A stretch of DNA of 64,000 bases from contig NZ_PCQD01000006.1 of NCBI RefSeq assembly GCF_002979975.1, positions 1-64,000 of the forward strand, written 5' to 3'. The position numbers and the translations under genes are program-made. Positions within the stretch are counted from its first letter, which is position 1, and every line of letters begins with the position of its first letter. The notes beneath the pieces were generated by a model. The model saw only the letters and a list, made by a program, of their open reading frames with translations, had not been told where the DNA came from and made no database searches. Of this stretch, positions 1 to 12,402 are shown one piece after another. This stretch comes from Pseudomonas sp. MYb185 (GTDB lineage Bacteria > Pseudomonadota > Gammaproteobacteria > Pseudomonadales > Pseudomonadaceae).

Positions 1-268
1 GGGCAATAGTAGATAACAGCCTCCTATCCCGCCTTTTGGGTTCGCGAGCGAAGGCGAGGAAATACTTTCACGGTCTCACCTGCGCTACGCCTGCTCGGCG
101 TCACTCATGCGTCGCGCAGGCGCTCGACCCACCCAGCAGAGAAGCTGTCAGCATTTTTTCTGTGGGGAGCGGCGATTTCTGTTAAACTCGCGTCTCTTCA
201 CCTTTCTCTTACTATCTCGGCCGCACGGACAGCCCTGTTCGCAAACGGCCATCACAAGGTTTATCTGA
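1..268. other. Intergenic region upstream of rhlE
   Basis: No convincing gene is seen here. Around 78-130 there is a degenerate relative of the hairpin repeat family found at 12397-12998: the strings CTGCGCTACGCCTG and GCAGGCGCTCGAC occur in the same order. The rhlE promoter should lie in the last 100 bases, but no clear -35/-10 pair stands out. Confidence 0.5.
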
Positions 269-1726
269 ATGTCCTTTGCTTCTCTCGGCCTGTCCGATGC
301 GCTTATGCGCGCTATTGCCGCAACCGGCTATACCACACCCACCCCAGTTCAAGTCCAGGCTATTCCTGCAGTACTTGAAGGCCGCGACCTGATGGTTGCA
401 GCCCAGACCGGCACCGGCAAGACCGCTGGTTTCTCCCTGCCGATCCTGGAACGACTCTTTCCCAATGGTCAGCGCCCCGCCGACTACAAGCGCGTCCCGC
501 GCCAGGTCCGCGCACTGGTGCTGACACCGACCCGCGAACTGGCGGCCCAGGTGCATGACAATATCCGCTCCTACGCTACCGAACTGCAGCTGCACAGCGC
601 CTGCATCTTCGGCGGTGTGGGTGCCAACCCGCAGATGAAAGCGCTCGCCCCCGGTCTGGATATCCTGGTGGCCTGCCCCGGCCGCCTGCTGGATCTGGTC
701 GGTCAGCGCGCCGTCGATCTGTCTGCCGTCGAGTATTTCGTCCTGGACGAAGCCGACCGCATGCTCGACATGGGCTTCATCCACGATGTGAAGAAGGTCA
801 TCGCCAAGCTGCCGGCCAAACGTCAGAACCTGCTGTTCTCGGCCACCTTCTCGGCCGAGATCACCGAGCTGACCAACCGCCTGCTGCACAATCCGGCGCG
901 CATCCAGGTCACCCCGCTGAACACCACGGTCGAGCGCATCGAGCAGCGCGTCTATCGTGTCCAGGCCGGTCACAAGCGGGCCCTGGTGGCCCATCTGATC
1001 ACCATGGGTGCCTGGGAACAGGTGCTGGTGTTCACCCGCACCAAACACGGCGCCAACCGCCTGGCCGAATACCTGGAAAAGAACGGCCTGCCGGCCGCAG
1101 CGATCCATGGCAACAAGAGCCAGAGCGCGCGCACCAAGGCCCTGGCCGATTTCAAGGCCAACAAGATTCGGATACTGGTTGCCACCGATATCGCCGCCCG
1201 CGGCCTGGATATCGACCAGCTGCCGCATGTGGTCAACTTCGAGCTGCCCAACGTATCGGAAGATTACGTGCACCGTATCGGTCGTACCGGCCGTGCCGGT
1301 CGCAGTGGCGAAGCAGTGTCGCTGGTCAGCCCCGACGAGGAGAAGCTGCTCAAGGCCATCGAGCGCCTGACCCGGCAGAAGTTCGAGGAAGGCAGCCTGG
1401 AGGGCTTCGTCCCGCCGGCCCAGGCCGAACTCAACAGTGACCGCCCGGAACGCCCTCGTGGTGCCGCCCCCTCCAAGGGCCGCAACCAGCGTCCGGCGGG
1501 CCAGCCCCGCGGCCAGGGCCGCAACGACAAGCCGCGCAGCAGCAATGGCGCCGGCAAACCGCGCCGGCCACAGCAGGCCCGGCCCGGCATCGTCGAGCCG
1601 GAGGACGCGGTGACCCGCGAACGCCGTCTGCAGGCACTGGGTAACAAGGCTGTTCCGGCCACGCCGGCCTCGGGCAACCGCCCCCATGGTCGCAAGCAGG
1701 AAAAACCGGCGCTGCTCGGTAGTTGA
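269..1726 (+). CDS. rhlE: DEAD-box ATP-dependent RNA helicase RhlE
   Basis: An RNA helicase that unwinds short duplexes in ribosome maturation and RNA turnover in the cytoplasm. The 485-aa protein opens with the FASLGL Q-motif region, then Walker A AQTGTGKT near residue 45, DEAD near 160, SAT near 190 and [11 protein letters not shown] near 334. The last 100 residues or so are a basic, Pro/Gly/Arg-rich low-complexity tail, typical of RhlE and likely RNA-binding. The ATG at 269 follows an AAGGT ribosome site. It is monocistronic: a strong hairpin lies just downstream and the next gene is convergent. The core motifs give the family with confidence; the RhlE subfamily rests on the N-terminal sequence and the basic tail. 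Confidence 0.93.
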   Translation: MSFASLGLSDALMRAIAATGYTTPTPVQVQAIPAVLEGRDLMVAAQTGTGKTAGFSLPILERLFPNGQRPADYKRVPRQVRALVLTPTRELAAQVHDNIRSYATELQLHSACIFGGVGANPQMKALAPGLDILVACPGRLLDLVGQRAVDLSAVEYFVLDEADRMLDMGFIHDVKKVIAKLPAKRQNLLFSATFSAEITELTNRLLHNPARIQVTPLNTTVERIEQRVYRVQAGHKRALVAHLITMGAWEQVLVFTRTKHGANRLAEYLEKNGLPAAAIHGNKSQSARTKALADFKANKIRILVATDIAARGLDIDQLPHVVNFELPNVSEDYVHRIGRTGRAGRSGEAVSLVSPDEEKLLKAIERLTRQKFEEGSLEGFVPPAQAELNSDRPERPRGAAPSKGRNQRPAGQPRGQGRNDKPRSSNGAGKPRRPQQARPGIVEPEDAVTRERRLQALGNKAVPATPASGNRPHGRKQEKPALLGS

Positions 1727-1733
1727 TCTGCCT

Positions 1734-1760
1734 CCCCGGGAGCCCTCGCGGCTTCCGGGG
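1734..1760 (+). terminator. Hairpin terminator after rhlE
   Basis: An 11-bp GC-rich stem (CCCCGGGAGCC pairing with GGCTTCCGGGG, one G-T wobble) with a 5-nt loop begins 8 nt after the rhlE stop. No U-tract follows, so it may act as an mRNA 3'-end stabiliser or as a bidirectional terminator between convergent rhlE and dld. Confidence 0.55.
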
Positions 1761-1796
1761 TATAGCGCTCCTGCGCCATGCCGATAGCACTGCGGT

Positions 1797-1822
1797 GTCG
1801 AGCCCAATTGCCGGCGCTCGAC
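1797..1822. repeat. GTCGAGC/GCTCGAC inverted repeat
   Basis: GTCGAGC and GCTCGAC are separated by 12 nt in the short rhlE-dld convergent gap. The same GTCGAG/CTCGAC arms recur in the 12397-12998 array and at 24076 and 40452, which marks a dispersed intergenic hairpin family. Confidence 0.55.
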
Positions 1823-1833
1823 CACGCCGAAGG

Positions 1834-4641
<2,808 letters not shown>

Positions 4642-4654
4642 CGGCACTCCATGG

Positions 4655-5809
4655 TCATAGCGACAGATGCGCCAGCTCGCGCACCAGCAGGTCGGGGGTG
4701 ATCTCGCTGATCGAGCGGGCACCGGTCAGCACCATGGCCACGCGCATTTCCTTCTCGATCAGCTCCAGCAGGTTGGTGACACCGGCGCCGCCATGCACCG
4801 CCAGGGCATAGATGAAGGCGCGGCCGAGCATGGTGCAATCGGCACCCAGCGCCAGCATGCGCACCACATCCAGCCCGGTGCGGATACCGGAGTCAGCGAG
4901 AATCTTGATCTGCCCCTTCACCGCATCGGCGATGGCCGGCAAGGCCCGGGCACTGGACAGCACACCATCCAGCTGGCGGCCGCCGTGGTTGGACACGACG
5001 ATACCGTCGGCGCCGAAGCTCACTGCATCCTTCGCGTCCTCGGGGTCGAGAATGCCCTTGATGACCATGGGGCCGTCCCAGAATTCGCGAATCCACTCCA
5101 GGTCCTTCCAACTGATCGACGGATCGAAGTTGGCGCCCAGCCAGCCAATGTAGTCCGCCAGTCCGGTCGGGTTGCCACGGTAGGTGGAAATATTGCCCAG
5201 GTCATGCGGCTTGCCCCGCAGGCCCACATCCCAGGCCCAGCGCGGATGGGTCACCGCCTGCAGCATGCGCCGCATCGCGGCGTTGGCACCGCTCATGCCG
5301 GAGTGGGCATCGCGGTAGCGTGCGCCCGGTACCGGCATGTCCACGGTGAACACCAGGGTGGTGACGCCAGCAGCCTTGGCCCGCTCCAGGGCGTTCTTCA
5401 TGAATCCCCGATCACGCAGCACATATAGCTGGAACCACATGGGCCGGTCGATGGCCGGCGCCACCTCCTCGATCGCACACACCGAGACGGTGGACAGGGT
5501 GAAGGGGATCCCCTTGGCAGCGGCTGCAGTCGCCGCCTGCACCTCGCCCCGGCGCGCGTACATACCGGTCAGACCGACTGGCGCCAGGGCCACCGGCATG
5601 GCCAGGGTCTCGTCGAACAGCCGGGTTTCCAGGCTCAACTCGGACATGTTCTTCAGTACCCGCTGGCGCAACGCGATACCGGCCAGATCCTCGACGTTGC
5701 GCTTGAGCGTATGCTCGGCGTAGGCACCGCCATCGATATAGTGGAACAGGAACGGCGGCAGTCGGCGTTCGGCGGCGGCACGGTAATCGGTAGAGGCAGA
5801 AATGATCAT
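4655..5809 (-). CDS. lldD: L-lactate dehydrogenase (FMN, quinone-linked)
   Basis: Oxidises L-lactate to pyruvate and passes electrons to quinone at the inner membrane. The 384-aa protein belongs to the FMN-dependent alpha-hydroxy-acid dehydrogenase family: [10 protein letters not shown] carries the catalytic His and Arg, [13 protein letters not shown] is the conserved mid-barrel segment, and ADSGIRTG plus [13 protein letters not shown] form the C-terminal phosphate-binding part of the barrel. Length equals other pseudomonad LldD proteins. It lies between the permease lldP and the D-lactate enzyme, so one operon handles both lactate enantiomers. Confidence 0.95.
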   Translation of the reverse strand: MIISASTDYRAAAERRLPPFLFHYIDGGAYAEHTLKRNVEDLAGIALRQRVLKNMSELSLETRLFDETLAMPVALAPVGLTGMYARRGEVQAATAAAAKGIPFTLSTVSVCAIEEVAPAIDRPMWFQLYVLRDRGFMKNALERAKAAGVTTLVFTVDMPVPGARYRDAHSGMSGANAAMRRMLQAVTHPRWAWDVGLRGKPHDLGNISTYRGNPTGLADYIGWLGANFDPSISWKDLEWIREFWDGPMVIKGILDPEDAKDAVSFGADGIVVSNHGGRQLDGVLSSARALPAIADAVKGQIKILADSGIRTGLDVVRMLALGADCTMLGRAFIYALAVHGGAGVTNLLELIEKEMRVAMVLTGARSISEITPDLLVRELAHLSL

Positions 5810-5851
5810 CGAACTAATCCCATGTTTTATCGTAAGTGGTCAGCGCCCGCA

Positions 5852-7546
5852 TCAGCCCAGGGCCACCGGATCGGTCAGACCCAACACATAGCAGCCGATC
5901 AGGGTAATGATGCCGGTCAAGGTCACATAATAGATAGTCGGCCAGATGGTCTTGCGCAGGGTAAGCCCTTCACGGCCCAGCATACCCACTGTAGCCGAAG
6001 CCGCGACCACATTATGGATAGCTATCATGTTACCGGCGGCAGCTCCCACCGCCTGGGCGGAGATCACCAGCACCGTAGACAGCCCCAGGCTGTTCGCCAC
6101 ACCGAACTGGAACTGGCTGAACATCATGTTGGAAACGGTATTGGAGCCAGCCAGGAAGGCACCCAGTGCGCCAACTGCCGGAGCGAACAACGGATAGATA
6201 CCGCCCACATTGTCAGCGACGAAGTGCGCCATGGCCACCGGCATGCTCGGCAGCTCGGCGCCGTTGATCCCCGAGTTGATCAGGATGCGTACCATGGGCA
6301 CGGTGAACAGCAGCACGAAGCCGGCACTGAGCAGAACACCACTCGACTCGCGTACCGCCCGACTGAGCTCACTCAGACGCATGCGATGGATGAAGAAGGT
6401 AACCATCACCACTGCCACCAGCACGCCGCCGGGCAGGTACAGCGGGTCAAGACCCGCATTGATCCCGGCCTCTCCCAGTATCGCGGTGAAGTTCAGCGCC
6501 ACGCCTTTCAGCGCTGCGGTGACCTCGGGGAATACCCGGCTGACCACCAACAATGCCCCCACCAGCACATAGGGGATCCACGCCCGCAGCGCACTCATCG
6601 GGCGGCTGCCGAGATCCTCGGCACGCATCTCGATGGTGCCCACCCAACTGAGCGGCCAGTCCTTGCGGTCAGCGAACTGCCAGACATTCTTCGGCACCAG
6701 AAATCCAGCCCGGGCAGCCAGGGTAACCACTGCCAGGCCGACCAGACCACCCAGCAGCGAAGGAAATTCCGGTCCGAGGAAAATACCGGTCAGGGCATAC
6801 GGCAGGGTAAAGGCCAGACCGCCGAAGAGAGCGAAAGGTACTGCCTCCCAACCCGCTTTCCAGCTTTTTTCCTTACCGAAGAAACGGGTCAGCATCAGCA
6901 CCATGAGCGCCGGCATGATGGTACCCACCATTGCATGAATGATGGCCACCCGTACCGAGATCCAGTTCAGGTAATCGGTCCAGGCATAGCCATGGGCAAT
7001 CAGTGTTTCGGCAATGGCGACGTTATCCACCCCAGCGCTGACGCCGACGATGATCGGCGTACCTACCGCGCCGAAGGACACCGGCGTGCTCTGCAGCAGC
7101 ATGCCCATCAATACCGCAGCCATGGCCGGGAAGCCCATCGCCACCAGCAGTGGTGCAACGATCGCCGCCGGGGTACCGAACCCGGAAGCACCCTCGATGA
7201 AGCAGCCGAACAGCCAGCAGATGATCACCACCTGAATGCGCGGATCAGGACTGATGGCGGCGAAACCCGAGCGGATGGCGGCAATGCCGCCGGAATATTT
7301 CAGGGTGTTGAGCAGCAGGATGGCACCGAAGATGATCCATAGCAGACTGAGCGTGATCACCAGCCCCTGCAGGGTCGAGGACAGCACCCGGTTGAAGCTC
7401 ATGTCCCAGGCGAACAGGGCGATCAGCGCGGTGATGCCGTATACCACCGGCATCGCGGTCCTGGCCGACCAGCGCAGACCGATCAGCAGGACGCCGGCCA
7501 GAAGAATAGGTGCAAACGCCAGCAAGGCGAGAAATCCAGATGACAT
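5852..7546 (-). CDS. lldP: L-lactate permease
   Basis: Inner-membrane proton-lactate symporter of the LctP/LldP family. The 564-aa sequence is a run of hydrophobic helices from the first residues to the last; family-like stretches include GCFIEGASGFGTPAAIVAPLL and a NTVSNMMFSQFQFG segment near the end. The ATG at 7546 is preferred over one 12 nt upstream because GGAG is placed 8 nt before it, while the upstream ATG has no ribosome site. First gene of lldP-lldD-dld. The palindrome at 7581-7605 lies 35 nt before the start, which makes direct LldR repression likely. Confidence 0.94.
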   Translation of the reverse strand: MSSGFLALLAFAPILLAGVLLIGLRWSARTAMPVVYGITALIALFAWDMSFNRVLSSTLQGLVITLSLLWIIFGAILLLNTLKYSGGIAAIRSGFAAISPDPRIQVVIICWLFGCFIEGASGFGTPAAIVAPLLVAMGFPAMAAVLMGMLLQSTPVSFGAVGTPIIVGVSAGVDNVAIAETLIAHGYAWTDYLNWISVRVAIIHAMVGTIMPALMVLMLTRFFGKEKSWKAGWEAVPFALFGGLAFTLPYALTGIFLGPEFPSLLGGLVGLAVVTLAARAGFLVPKNVWQFADRKDWPLSWVGTIEMRAEDLGSRPMSALRAWIPYVLVGALLVVSRVFPEVTAALKGVALNFTAILGEAGINAGLDPLYLPGGVLVAVVMVTFFIHRMRLSELSRAVRESSGVLLSAGFVLLFTVPMVRILINSGINGAELPSMPVAMAHFVADNVGGIYPLFAPAVGALGAFLAGSNTVSNMMFSQFQFGVANSLGLSTVLVISAQAVGAAAGNMIAIHNVVAASATVGMLGREGLTLRKTIWPTIYYVTLTGIITLIGCYVLGLTDPVALG

Positions 7547-7580
7547 ACAGCGCTCCATAATTGTTATTGGAGAGGCTTCA

Positions 7581-7605
7581 GGTAAATTGGTAATACCAAT
7601 TTACC
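7581..7605. promoter_or_regulatory. LldR operator 1 (upstream of lldP)
   Basis: A perfect 25-bp palindrome with 12-bp arms (GGTAAATTGGTA and TACCAATTTACC) around one central A. The core TTGGTAATACCAA fits the TNGTNNNACNA pattern of FadR-class GntR repressors. Assignment to LldR is inferred from its position between lldP and lldR. Confidence 0.8.
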
Positions 7606-7726
7606 GCGGATGAGGATCAGCGTAAAAAAGCCATGCCGGCATGTCAAACATATAATTCTTAGACATTGGTCTTATCGGCGAACAAAGGCTTTTCCGGTTG
7701 CAGGCCAGCCGGCATAATGCATCGTC

Positions 7727-7741
7727 ATTGGTCAGACCAAT
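7727..7741. promoter_or_regulatory. LldR operator 2 (upstream of lldR)
   Basis: A perfect inverted repeat ATTGGTC-A-GACCAAT with the same TTGGTNNNACCAA core as operator 1. It ends next to the lldR ribosome site (GGAG), so binding here would block lldR transcription or initiation and give autoregulation. The two sites are about 140 bp apart, which would allow looping. Confidence 0.75.
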
Positions 7742-7754
7742 AGGAGCAGCCATT

Positions 7755-8525
7755 ATGGAAATCGGCCAGATCCAGCAGCGCCGACTGTCGGACAATATCG
7801 TCGAGCAGTTGGAGTTGATGATGCTCGACGGTGCCCTCAAGCCAGGCCAGCGCCTACCGGCGGAACGGGTGCTTGCGGAACAGTTCGGCGTGTCCCGCCC
7901 TTCCCTGCGCGAAGCGATCCAGAAGCTTGCTGCCCGCGGCCTGCTGACCAGCCGCCAAGGCGGGGGCAACTATGTCACCGAGTCACTGGGCTCGAGCTTC
8001 AGCGACCCGCTGCTGGGCCTGCTCGAAGGCCGCCCCGACGCCCACCGCGACCTGCTGGAATTTCGCCACACCCTGGAAGCCGATTGCGCCTACTACGCTG
8101 CACTGCGTGCCACCGAGCTCGATCACCAGCATCTGCGTGAAGCCTATGAGGCGCTGCAAGCCTGCTATACCAGTGGCGACACCGGCGGCCGCGCCGAAGA
8201 AGGCGCCGCCGATGCGCGCTTTCATCTGGCGATTGCCGAAGCCAGCCACAACATCATCCTGCTGCACACCATCCGTGGCCTGTTCGACCTGCTCAAGCGC
8301 AACGTGGTGACCAATATCGGCGGCATGTATGCGCTGCGCCCGGAAACCCGGCAGATGCTGATGAGGCAGCATCAGCAACTGTTCGAAGCCATCATCGAGG
8401 GGCGTGCCGAGGATGCCCGGCGCCACGCTGGCGCGCATATCGGCTATGTGCAGGAAGTGCTGGCCGAGCGCCAGCAGGAGGAGCAGCGCCGTAGCCGGGC
8501 CAGGCGGCGGGAAACGCCGCGCTAG
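7755..8525 (+). CDS. lldR: GntR-family lactate-responsive regulator
   Basis: Transcriptional repressor of the lactate operon, relieved by lactate in characterised homologues. The 256-aa protein has an N-terminal winged helix-turn-helix (PAERVLAEQFGVSRPSLREA, about 35-75) and a C-terminal FCD ligand domain in which metal and ligand residues such as H(R)DLLEFRHTLE are visible. The ATG at 7755 has TAGGAG 8 nt upstream; the longer frame starting with TTG at 7698 would overlap operator 2 and is rejected. It is transcribed away from lldP. FadR or PdhR are alternatives by sequence alone, but the neighbourhood decides for LldR. Confidence 0.93.
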   Translation: MEIGQIQQRRLSDNIVEQLELMMLDGALKPGQRLPAERVLAEQFGVSRPSLREAIQKLAARGLLTSRQGGGNYVTESLGSSFSDPLLGLLEGRPDAHRDLLEFRHTLEADCAYYAALRATELDHQHLREAYEALQACYTSGDTGGRAEEGAADARFHLAIAEASHNIILLHTIRGLFDLLKRNVVTNIGGMYALRPETRQMLMRQHQQLFEAIIEGRAEDARRHAGAHIGYVQEVLAERQQEEQRRSRARRRETPR

Positions 8526-8634
8526 AGCTATTGGCGCTTTTGCGCGTCAAATTCGTGGCGCAATCGAGCGCAGCGGCTATAGTCACTGTTTACCCCATTA
8601 ATGGGGGGCTGCGTCCAAACAGGAGGCTTCGATA

Positions 8635-9225
8635 ATGAAAGGCGCATTACCCGCTCTCCCACTGCTCGTTGCGTTCACTTTTTCCGTCCATGCCTATGAA
8701 CTGAGCCCTACCCTCGAAGCGGGTTTGTGGCGCAGTGAAACACGTATTCTTATAGGCCCCGAAGACCGTATCGAGGCCCTGCAACAGGCCCAGCAGCAGA
8801 TGCTGGAGGAGCTGCCGGGCGAGCGCCGGGCGTTGCTGGACGCCGCCATCAGTCAGAGTCCCCCGAAAGTCAAAATGGAATGCATCACTGCACAACGTGC
8901 CGAAGAGCTGGTGCAGATAGAGACCCTGCAGCGGGAAATCCAGCGCGATGTGCCCGAATGTGAGCTGACGGTACACCCGGTGGATCGCTCGACCCTGAGC
9001 ATCCATGGCCACTGCCAAAGCGATCAGGGCTTCAATGGCGACATGCAGGGCCACCTGGAAATCATCAGCAGTTATGAGGTCCGCTCATCCTATCTGGGCC
9101 TCGGCCAGGTCCGCAGCGAACCAGACAACCCCGCAGCGACAGCCAGTATCCAACTGCAGGAAATCTCCCGCTGGACTACCGAGGATTGTGGAAAGGTGAC
9201 GCCGCAGGAGCGTCTGTCGTTTTGA
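8635..9225 (+). CDS. DUF3617-like exported protein
   Basis: A 196-aa protein with a cleavable-looking signal peptide (first 18 residues or so, ending VHAYE), so probably periplasmic. The mature start LEAGLWRSET resembles the PGLWE opening of DUF3617 proteins, and cysteines at KMECITA, VPECELT, HGHCQSD and TEDCGKV could form two disulphides, also usual there. A strong AGGAGG site sits 9 nt before the ATG. It lies downstream of lldR in the same direction with a 109-nt gap. No biochemical role is known for the family and the context suggests none. Confidence 0.7.
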   Translation: MKGALPALPLLVAFTFSVHAYELSPTLEAGLWRSETRILIGPEDRIEALQQAQQQMLEELPGERRALLDAAISQSPPKVKMECITAQRAEELVQIETLQREIQRDVPECELTVHPVDRSTLSIHGHCQSDQGFNGDMQGHLEIISSYEVRSSYLGLGQVRSEPDNPAATASIQLQEISRWTTEDCGKVTPQERLSF

Positions 9226-9290
9226 TCCTGGTCAGCCCTCATGCGCCAGCCATGGACTAGACTTGCGTATATGACAACAGGAGGCTGCCC

Positions 9291-10091
9291 ATGCTGAAGC
9301 ACTGTATTCTCGGTTTCGACTATTCGGAAAGCTGGCAGAAAACCTGCGATCGGCTGCCATCGGTATTGCAGCTGGCCGGCGTGCAGAAGCTGACGCTGGT
9401 ACATGTGGTGGACACTACCCGGCGCATGAACGTAGAGGACAGCGCCGCCGCAGCTGCCAGTCACCTCAAGGAGCTGTCCGCCAGTCTCGGCGCGGAACTG
9501 GGCATCGCCGTGGATTACGAGGTGCGCCAGGGCTTCGCCGCCACCGAGCTGCATGAAGCGGCGCGGCGGCACAAGGCCGATGGCCTGATCGTACTGAACC
9601 AGAGCCATTCCGCCGGGCGCGCCCTGTTCTATGGCAACATCACCCTGAACCTGGCGCGCCTGACCCGCCTGCCACTGCTGATCCTGCCGGGCGGCGGGCC
9701 GGTCGTGGAGCCCAGCGCCCCGGTATTGCTGGCCACCGACGGCTCGCGTCCGGCACGGGTCGCCCAGCGTGCCTTCGAGCATTTCCTCAGCGGAGGCCGC
9801 CACGGCCTGGTGCTCTGGGTGGAAACCGAAGAAGTCGATAATGTCGCCACCATCAATGAGCAGGTGGCGGAGATCACCAGCCGTCATGAACAGGTGATAT
9901 CACGCCACGTGAAGGGTTCGGCGGTACGGGAAATCGTAAAGACCGCCGAGGCCGAACAGGTGGCACTGGTGATCCTCGGCAAGCGCGGCACCACGCCGAT
10001 CCAGGACCTGCTGATCGGCAGTACCGCCGAGGGTGTAGCCCGGGAATGCCGGCAGCCGGTGCTGCTGATTCCCGCCAACACCGAGATCTGA
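9291..10091 (+). CDS. Tandem universal stress protein (UspA family)
   Basis: A 266-aa cytoplasmic protein of two Usp domains. The first (about 1-140) starts LKHCILGFDYSESW; the second (about 145-266) starts VLLATDGSRPARVA and ends with GKRGTTPIQDLLIGSTAEGVA, the G-2x-G-9x-G(S/T) nucleotide-binding signature, so the C-terminal domain is expected to bind ATP. The first domain keeps only a looser version (LNQSHSAGRALFYGNITLN). An AGGAGG site precedes the ATG. Monocistronic, closed by the terminator at 10102. A stress or energy-limitation role is inferred from the family. Confidence 0.88.
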   Translation: MLKHCILGFDYSESWQKTCDRLPSVLQLAGVQKLTLVHVVDTTRRMNVEDSAAAAASHLKELSASLGAELGIAVDYEVRQGFAATELHEAARRHKADGLIVLNQSHSAGRALFYGNITLNLARLTRLPLLILPGGGPVVEPSAPVLLATDGSRPARVAQRAFEHFLSGGRHGLVLWVETEEVDNVATINEQVAEITSRHEQVISRHVKGSAVREIVKTAEAEQVALVILGKRGTTPIQDLLIGSTAEGVARECRQPVLLIPANTEI

Positions 10092-10101
10092 TCCCCAAAC
10101 G

Positions 10102-10133
10102 CAGACGGCCCCGGTAGCTACCGGGGCCGTCTG
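10102..10133. terminator. Bidirectional terminator between usp and gcdH
   Basis: A perfect 16-bp palindrome (CAGACGGCCCCGGTAG and its reverse complement) followed by TCTCACA. It sits between two convergent genes and can serve both. Confidence 0.85.
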
Positions 10134-10155
10134 TCTCACACGATGCGAAGCCGCT

Positions 10156-11340
10156 TCAGAAGAACGCTTGCAGTCCGGTCTGCGCCCGGCCCAGGATCAG
10201 CGCGTGCACATCGTGGGTACCTTCATAGGTGTTGACCACCTCGAGGTTGACCACATGGCGGATCACGCCGAACTCGTCGGAGATACCATTGCCGCCGAGC
10301 ATGTCCCGCGCCACCCGAGCGATATCCAGCGACTTGCCGCAGGAGTTGCGCTTCATGATCGAGGTGATTTCCACCGCTGCGGTACCTTCGTCCTTCATCC
10401 GACCCAGGCGCAGGCAGCCCTGCAGCGCCAGGGTAATCTCGGTCTGCATGTCGGCCAGCTTCTTCTGCACCAGCTGGGTCTGCGCCAGCGGGCGGCCGAA
10501 CTGCAGACGGTCCAGCGTGTACTGGCGGGCGGTATGCCAGCAGAACTCGGCCGCGCCCAGGGCGCCCCAGGCGATGCCGTAACGGGCCGAGTTCAGGCAG
10601 GTGAAGGGCCCGCGCAGACCGGTTACGCCGGGCAGCAGGTTTTCTTCCGGCACGAAGACATCGTCCATCACGATTTCACCGGTGATCGAGGTACGCAGCC
10701 CGACCTTGCCCTTGATCGCTGGCGCGCTCAGGCCCTTCCAGCCCTTCTCCAGGATGAAACCACGGATCACGTCATCCTCGGTCTTGGCCCAGACCACGAA
10801 CACATCGGCGATCGGGCTGTTGGTGATCCACATCTTGGCACCCTTGAGCAGGTAGCCGCCATCGACCTTCTTGGCACGGGTAACCATGGAGCCCGGATCG
10901 GAGCCGTGATTCGGCTCGGTCAGACCGAAGCAGCCGATATATTCGCCACTGGCCAGCTTGGGCAGGTACTTCTGTTTCTGCTCCTCGGAGCCGAACTCGT
11001 TTATCGGCACCATCACCAGGGATGACTGCACGCTCATCATCGAGCGATAGCCGGAATCCACCCGCTCGACTTCGCGGGCAATCAGGCCATAGCACACATA
11101 GTTCAGACCGCTGCCGCCATACTCGCTGGGAATGGTCGCGCCCAACAGGCCGAGTTCACCCATTTCGCGGAAGATCGCCGCGTCGGTCTGCTCATGACGG
11201 AAGGACTCCAGTACCCGTGGCATCAGCTTGTCCTGGCAGTACTGCGCTGCCGAGTCACGCACCATACGCTCTTCTTCAGTGAGCTGTTGATCCAGCAACA
11301 GCGGGTCCATCCAGTTGAAACTTGCTTTGCTATCGGCCAT
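10156..11340 (-). CDS. gcdH: Glutaryl-CoA dehydrogenase
   Basis: FAD enzyme converting glutaryl-CoA to crotonyl-CoA in lysine, tryptophan and glutarate breakdown. The 394-aa protein has acyl-CoA dehydrogenase signatures ([15 protein letters not shown] near 140, [14 protein letters not shown] near 285) and the catalytic Glu in [10 protein letters not shown] near the C-terminus. The [14 protein letters not shown] stretch, with the Arg that holds the terminal carboxylate, separates it from ordinary short-chain enzymes. The ATG at 11340 has GGAG 6 nt upstream. A LysR gene is divergent. No CoA-transferase partner (gcdG) follows, unlike the arrangement I recall in other pseudomonads. Confidence 0.93.
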   Translation of the reverse strand: MADSKASFNWMDPLLLDQQLTEEERMVRDSAAQYCQDKLMPRVLESFRHEQTDAAIFREMGELGLLGATIPSEYGGSGLNYVCYGLIAREVERVDSGYRSMMSVQSSLVMVPINEFGSEEQKQKYLPKLASGEYIGCFGLTEPNHGSDPGSMVTRAKKVDGGYLLKGAKMWITNSPIADVFVVWAKTEDDVIRGFILEKGWKGLSAPAIKGKVGLRTSITGEIVMDDVFVPEENLLPGVTGLRGPFTCLNSARYGIAWGALGAAEFCWHTARQYTLDRLQFGRPLAQTQLVQKKLADMQTEITLALQGCLRLGRMKDEGTAAVEITSIMKRNSCGKSLDIARVARDMLGGNGISDEFGVIRHVVNLEVVNTYEGTHDVHALILGRAQTGLQAFF

Positions 11341-11496
11341 GGGTACTCCATAGAGAATGTCGTTGTAGATGCGAGCCTGTTGCCGGCCCCTTGAACTGCA
11401 AAACAGACTAGCCTTCGGACGGAGCTTAGGCAAACGCGTTTTTTGCAGCATGTTGTGCTAACTTGGAACTCCGTGATGGTTATCCGTGAGAGTGAC

Positions 11497-12402
11497 ATGC
11501 GCCGCAAGATCCCCCCGACCCAGGCCCTGATCTGCTTCGAGTCCGCCGCCCGGCATGAGAGTTTCACCAAGGCTGCCGAGGAACTGGCGCTGACGCAGAG
11601 CGCGGTATGCCGGCAGATTGCCAATCTGGAGAGCTTCCTCGATATTCAGCTGTTCCGCCGCACCCGCAGGGGCGTGAGGCTCACCGAGGCCGGCCAGACC
11701 TACAGCCGGCGCATCGCCAACCGCCTGGACGCAGTGGAACGCGACACCCTGTCGGTGATGGGCAACCAGGGCACCGCGACCCTGGAGCTGGCCCTGGTGC
11801 CGACCTTCGGCACTCAATGGCTGCTGCCGCGCCTGGGCCGTTTCCTTGTGCAACATCCGCAAGTCACCATCAACATGACCAACCGCACCCGGCCCTTCCT
11901 GTTCGCCGACACCGAGTTCGATGCGGCAATCTATTTCGGCGACGGAGAATGGTCGGGCACCGAGGTGCATTTTCTGATGAATGAATCACCGGTGCCGGTG
12001 TGCAGCCCCGGGCTGCTGGCAGGCCAGGCACAGCTGACCCCGCAGCAGATCAGCCAACTGCCGTTGCTGCAGCAGTCAACCCGTCCCTATGCCTGGCGCC
12101 AGTGGTTCGCCTCCTGCGACATGCGTATCGAGCATGATCTCAATGGCACCCGGCTGGAGCTGTTTTCGATGCTGGCCCAGGCCGCCATGCATGGTATGGG
12201 TGTGGCCCTGATTCCGCCGTTCCTGATCCGCAACGAGCTGGAGAGTGGCCGACTGGTCGTGGCCTGCCCGCGCAGCTTCGACAGCAGCAATGCCTATTAC
12301 CTGGTGATTCCCGAACGCAAGGCCGAATCCGCCACCTTGCAGGGATTCCGCGACTGGGTGATCCAGGAAGCTGAAACATACCGTGGCACAAACGGAGTGT
12401 AG
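11497..12402 (+). CDS. LysR-family regulator divergent from gcdH (GcdR-like)
   Basis: A 301-aa regulator with an N-terminal helix-turn-helix (FTKAAEELALTQSAVCRQIANLE, about 22-45) and a C-terminal LysR ligand domain of the GcvA/AmpR type. Divergence from gcdH suggests that it activates that gene in response to glutarate or glutaryl-CoA, as GcdR does. The ATG at 11497 (MRRKIPP) is preferred over upstream ATGs because it gives the usual N-terminal length. The final Val codon and the TAG stop are the first six bases of the first 86-bp repeat unit, so the array may have set the gene's present 3' end. Confidence 0.85.
   Translation: MRRKIPPTQALICFESAARHESFTKAAEELALTQSAVCRQIANLESFLDIQLFRRTRRGVRLTEAGQTYSRRIANRLDAVERDTLSVMGNQGTATLELALVPTFGTQWLLPRLGRFLVQHPQVTINMTNRTRPFLFADTEFDAAIYFGDGEWSGTEVHFLMNESPVPVCSPGLLAGQAQLTPQQISQLPLLQQSTRPYAWRQWFASCDMRIEHDLNGTRLELFSMLAQAAMHGMGVALIPPFLIRNELESGRLVVACPRSFDSSNAYYLVIPERKAESATLQGFRDWVIQEAETYRGTNGV

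Noticed and set aside
5711-7342. A 543-codon plus-strand frame opposite lldP
   Set aside because: A very polar His/Gln-rich composition typical of the antisense of a membrane protein; lldP is clear on the minus strand.
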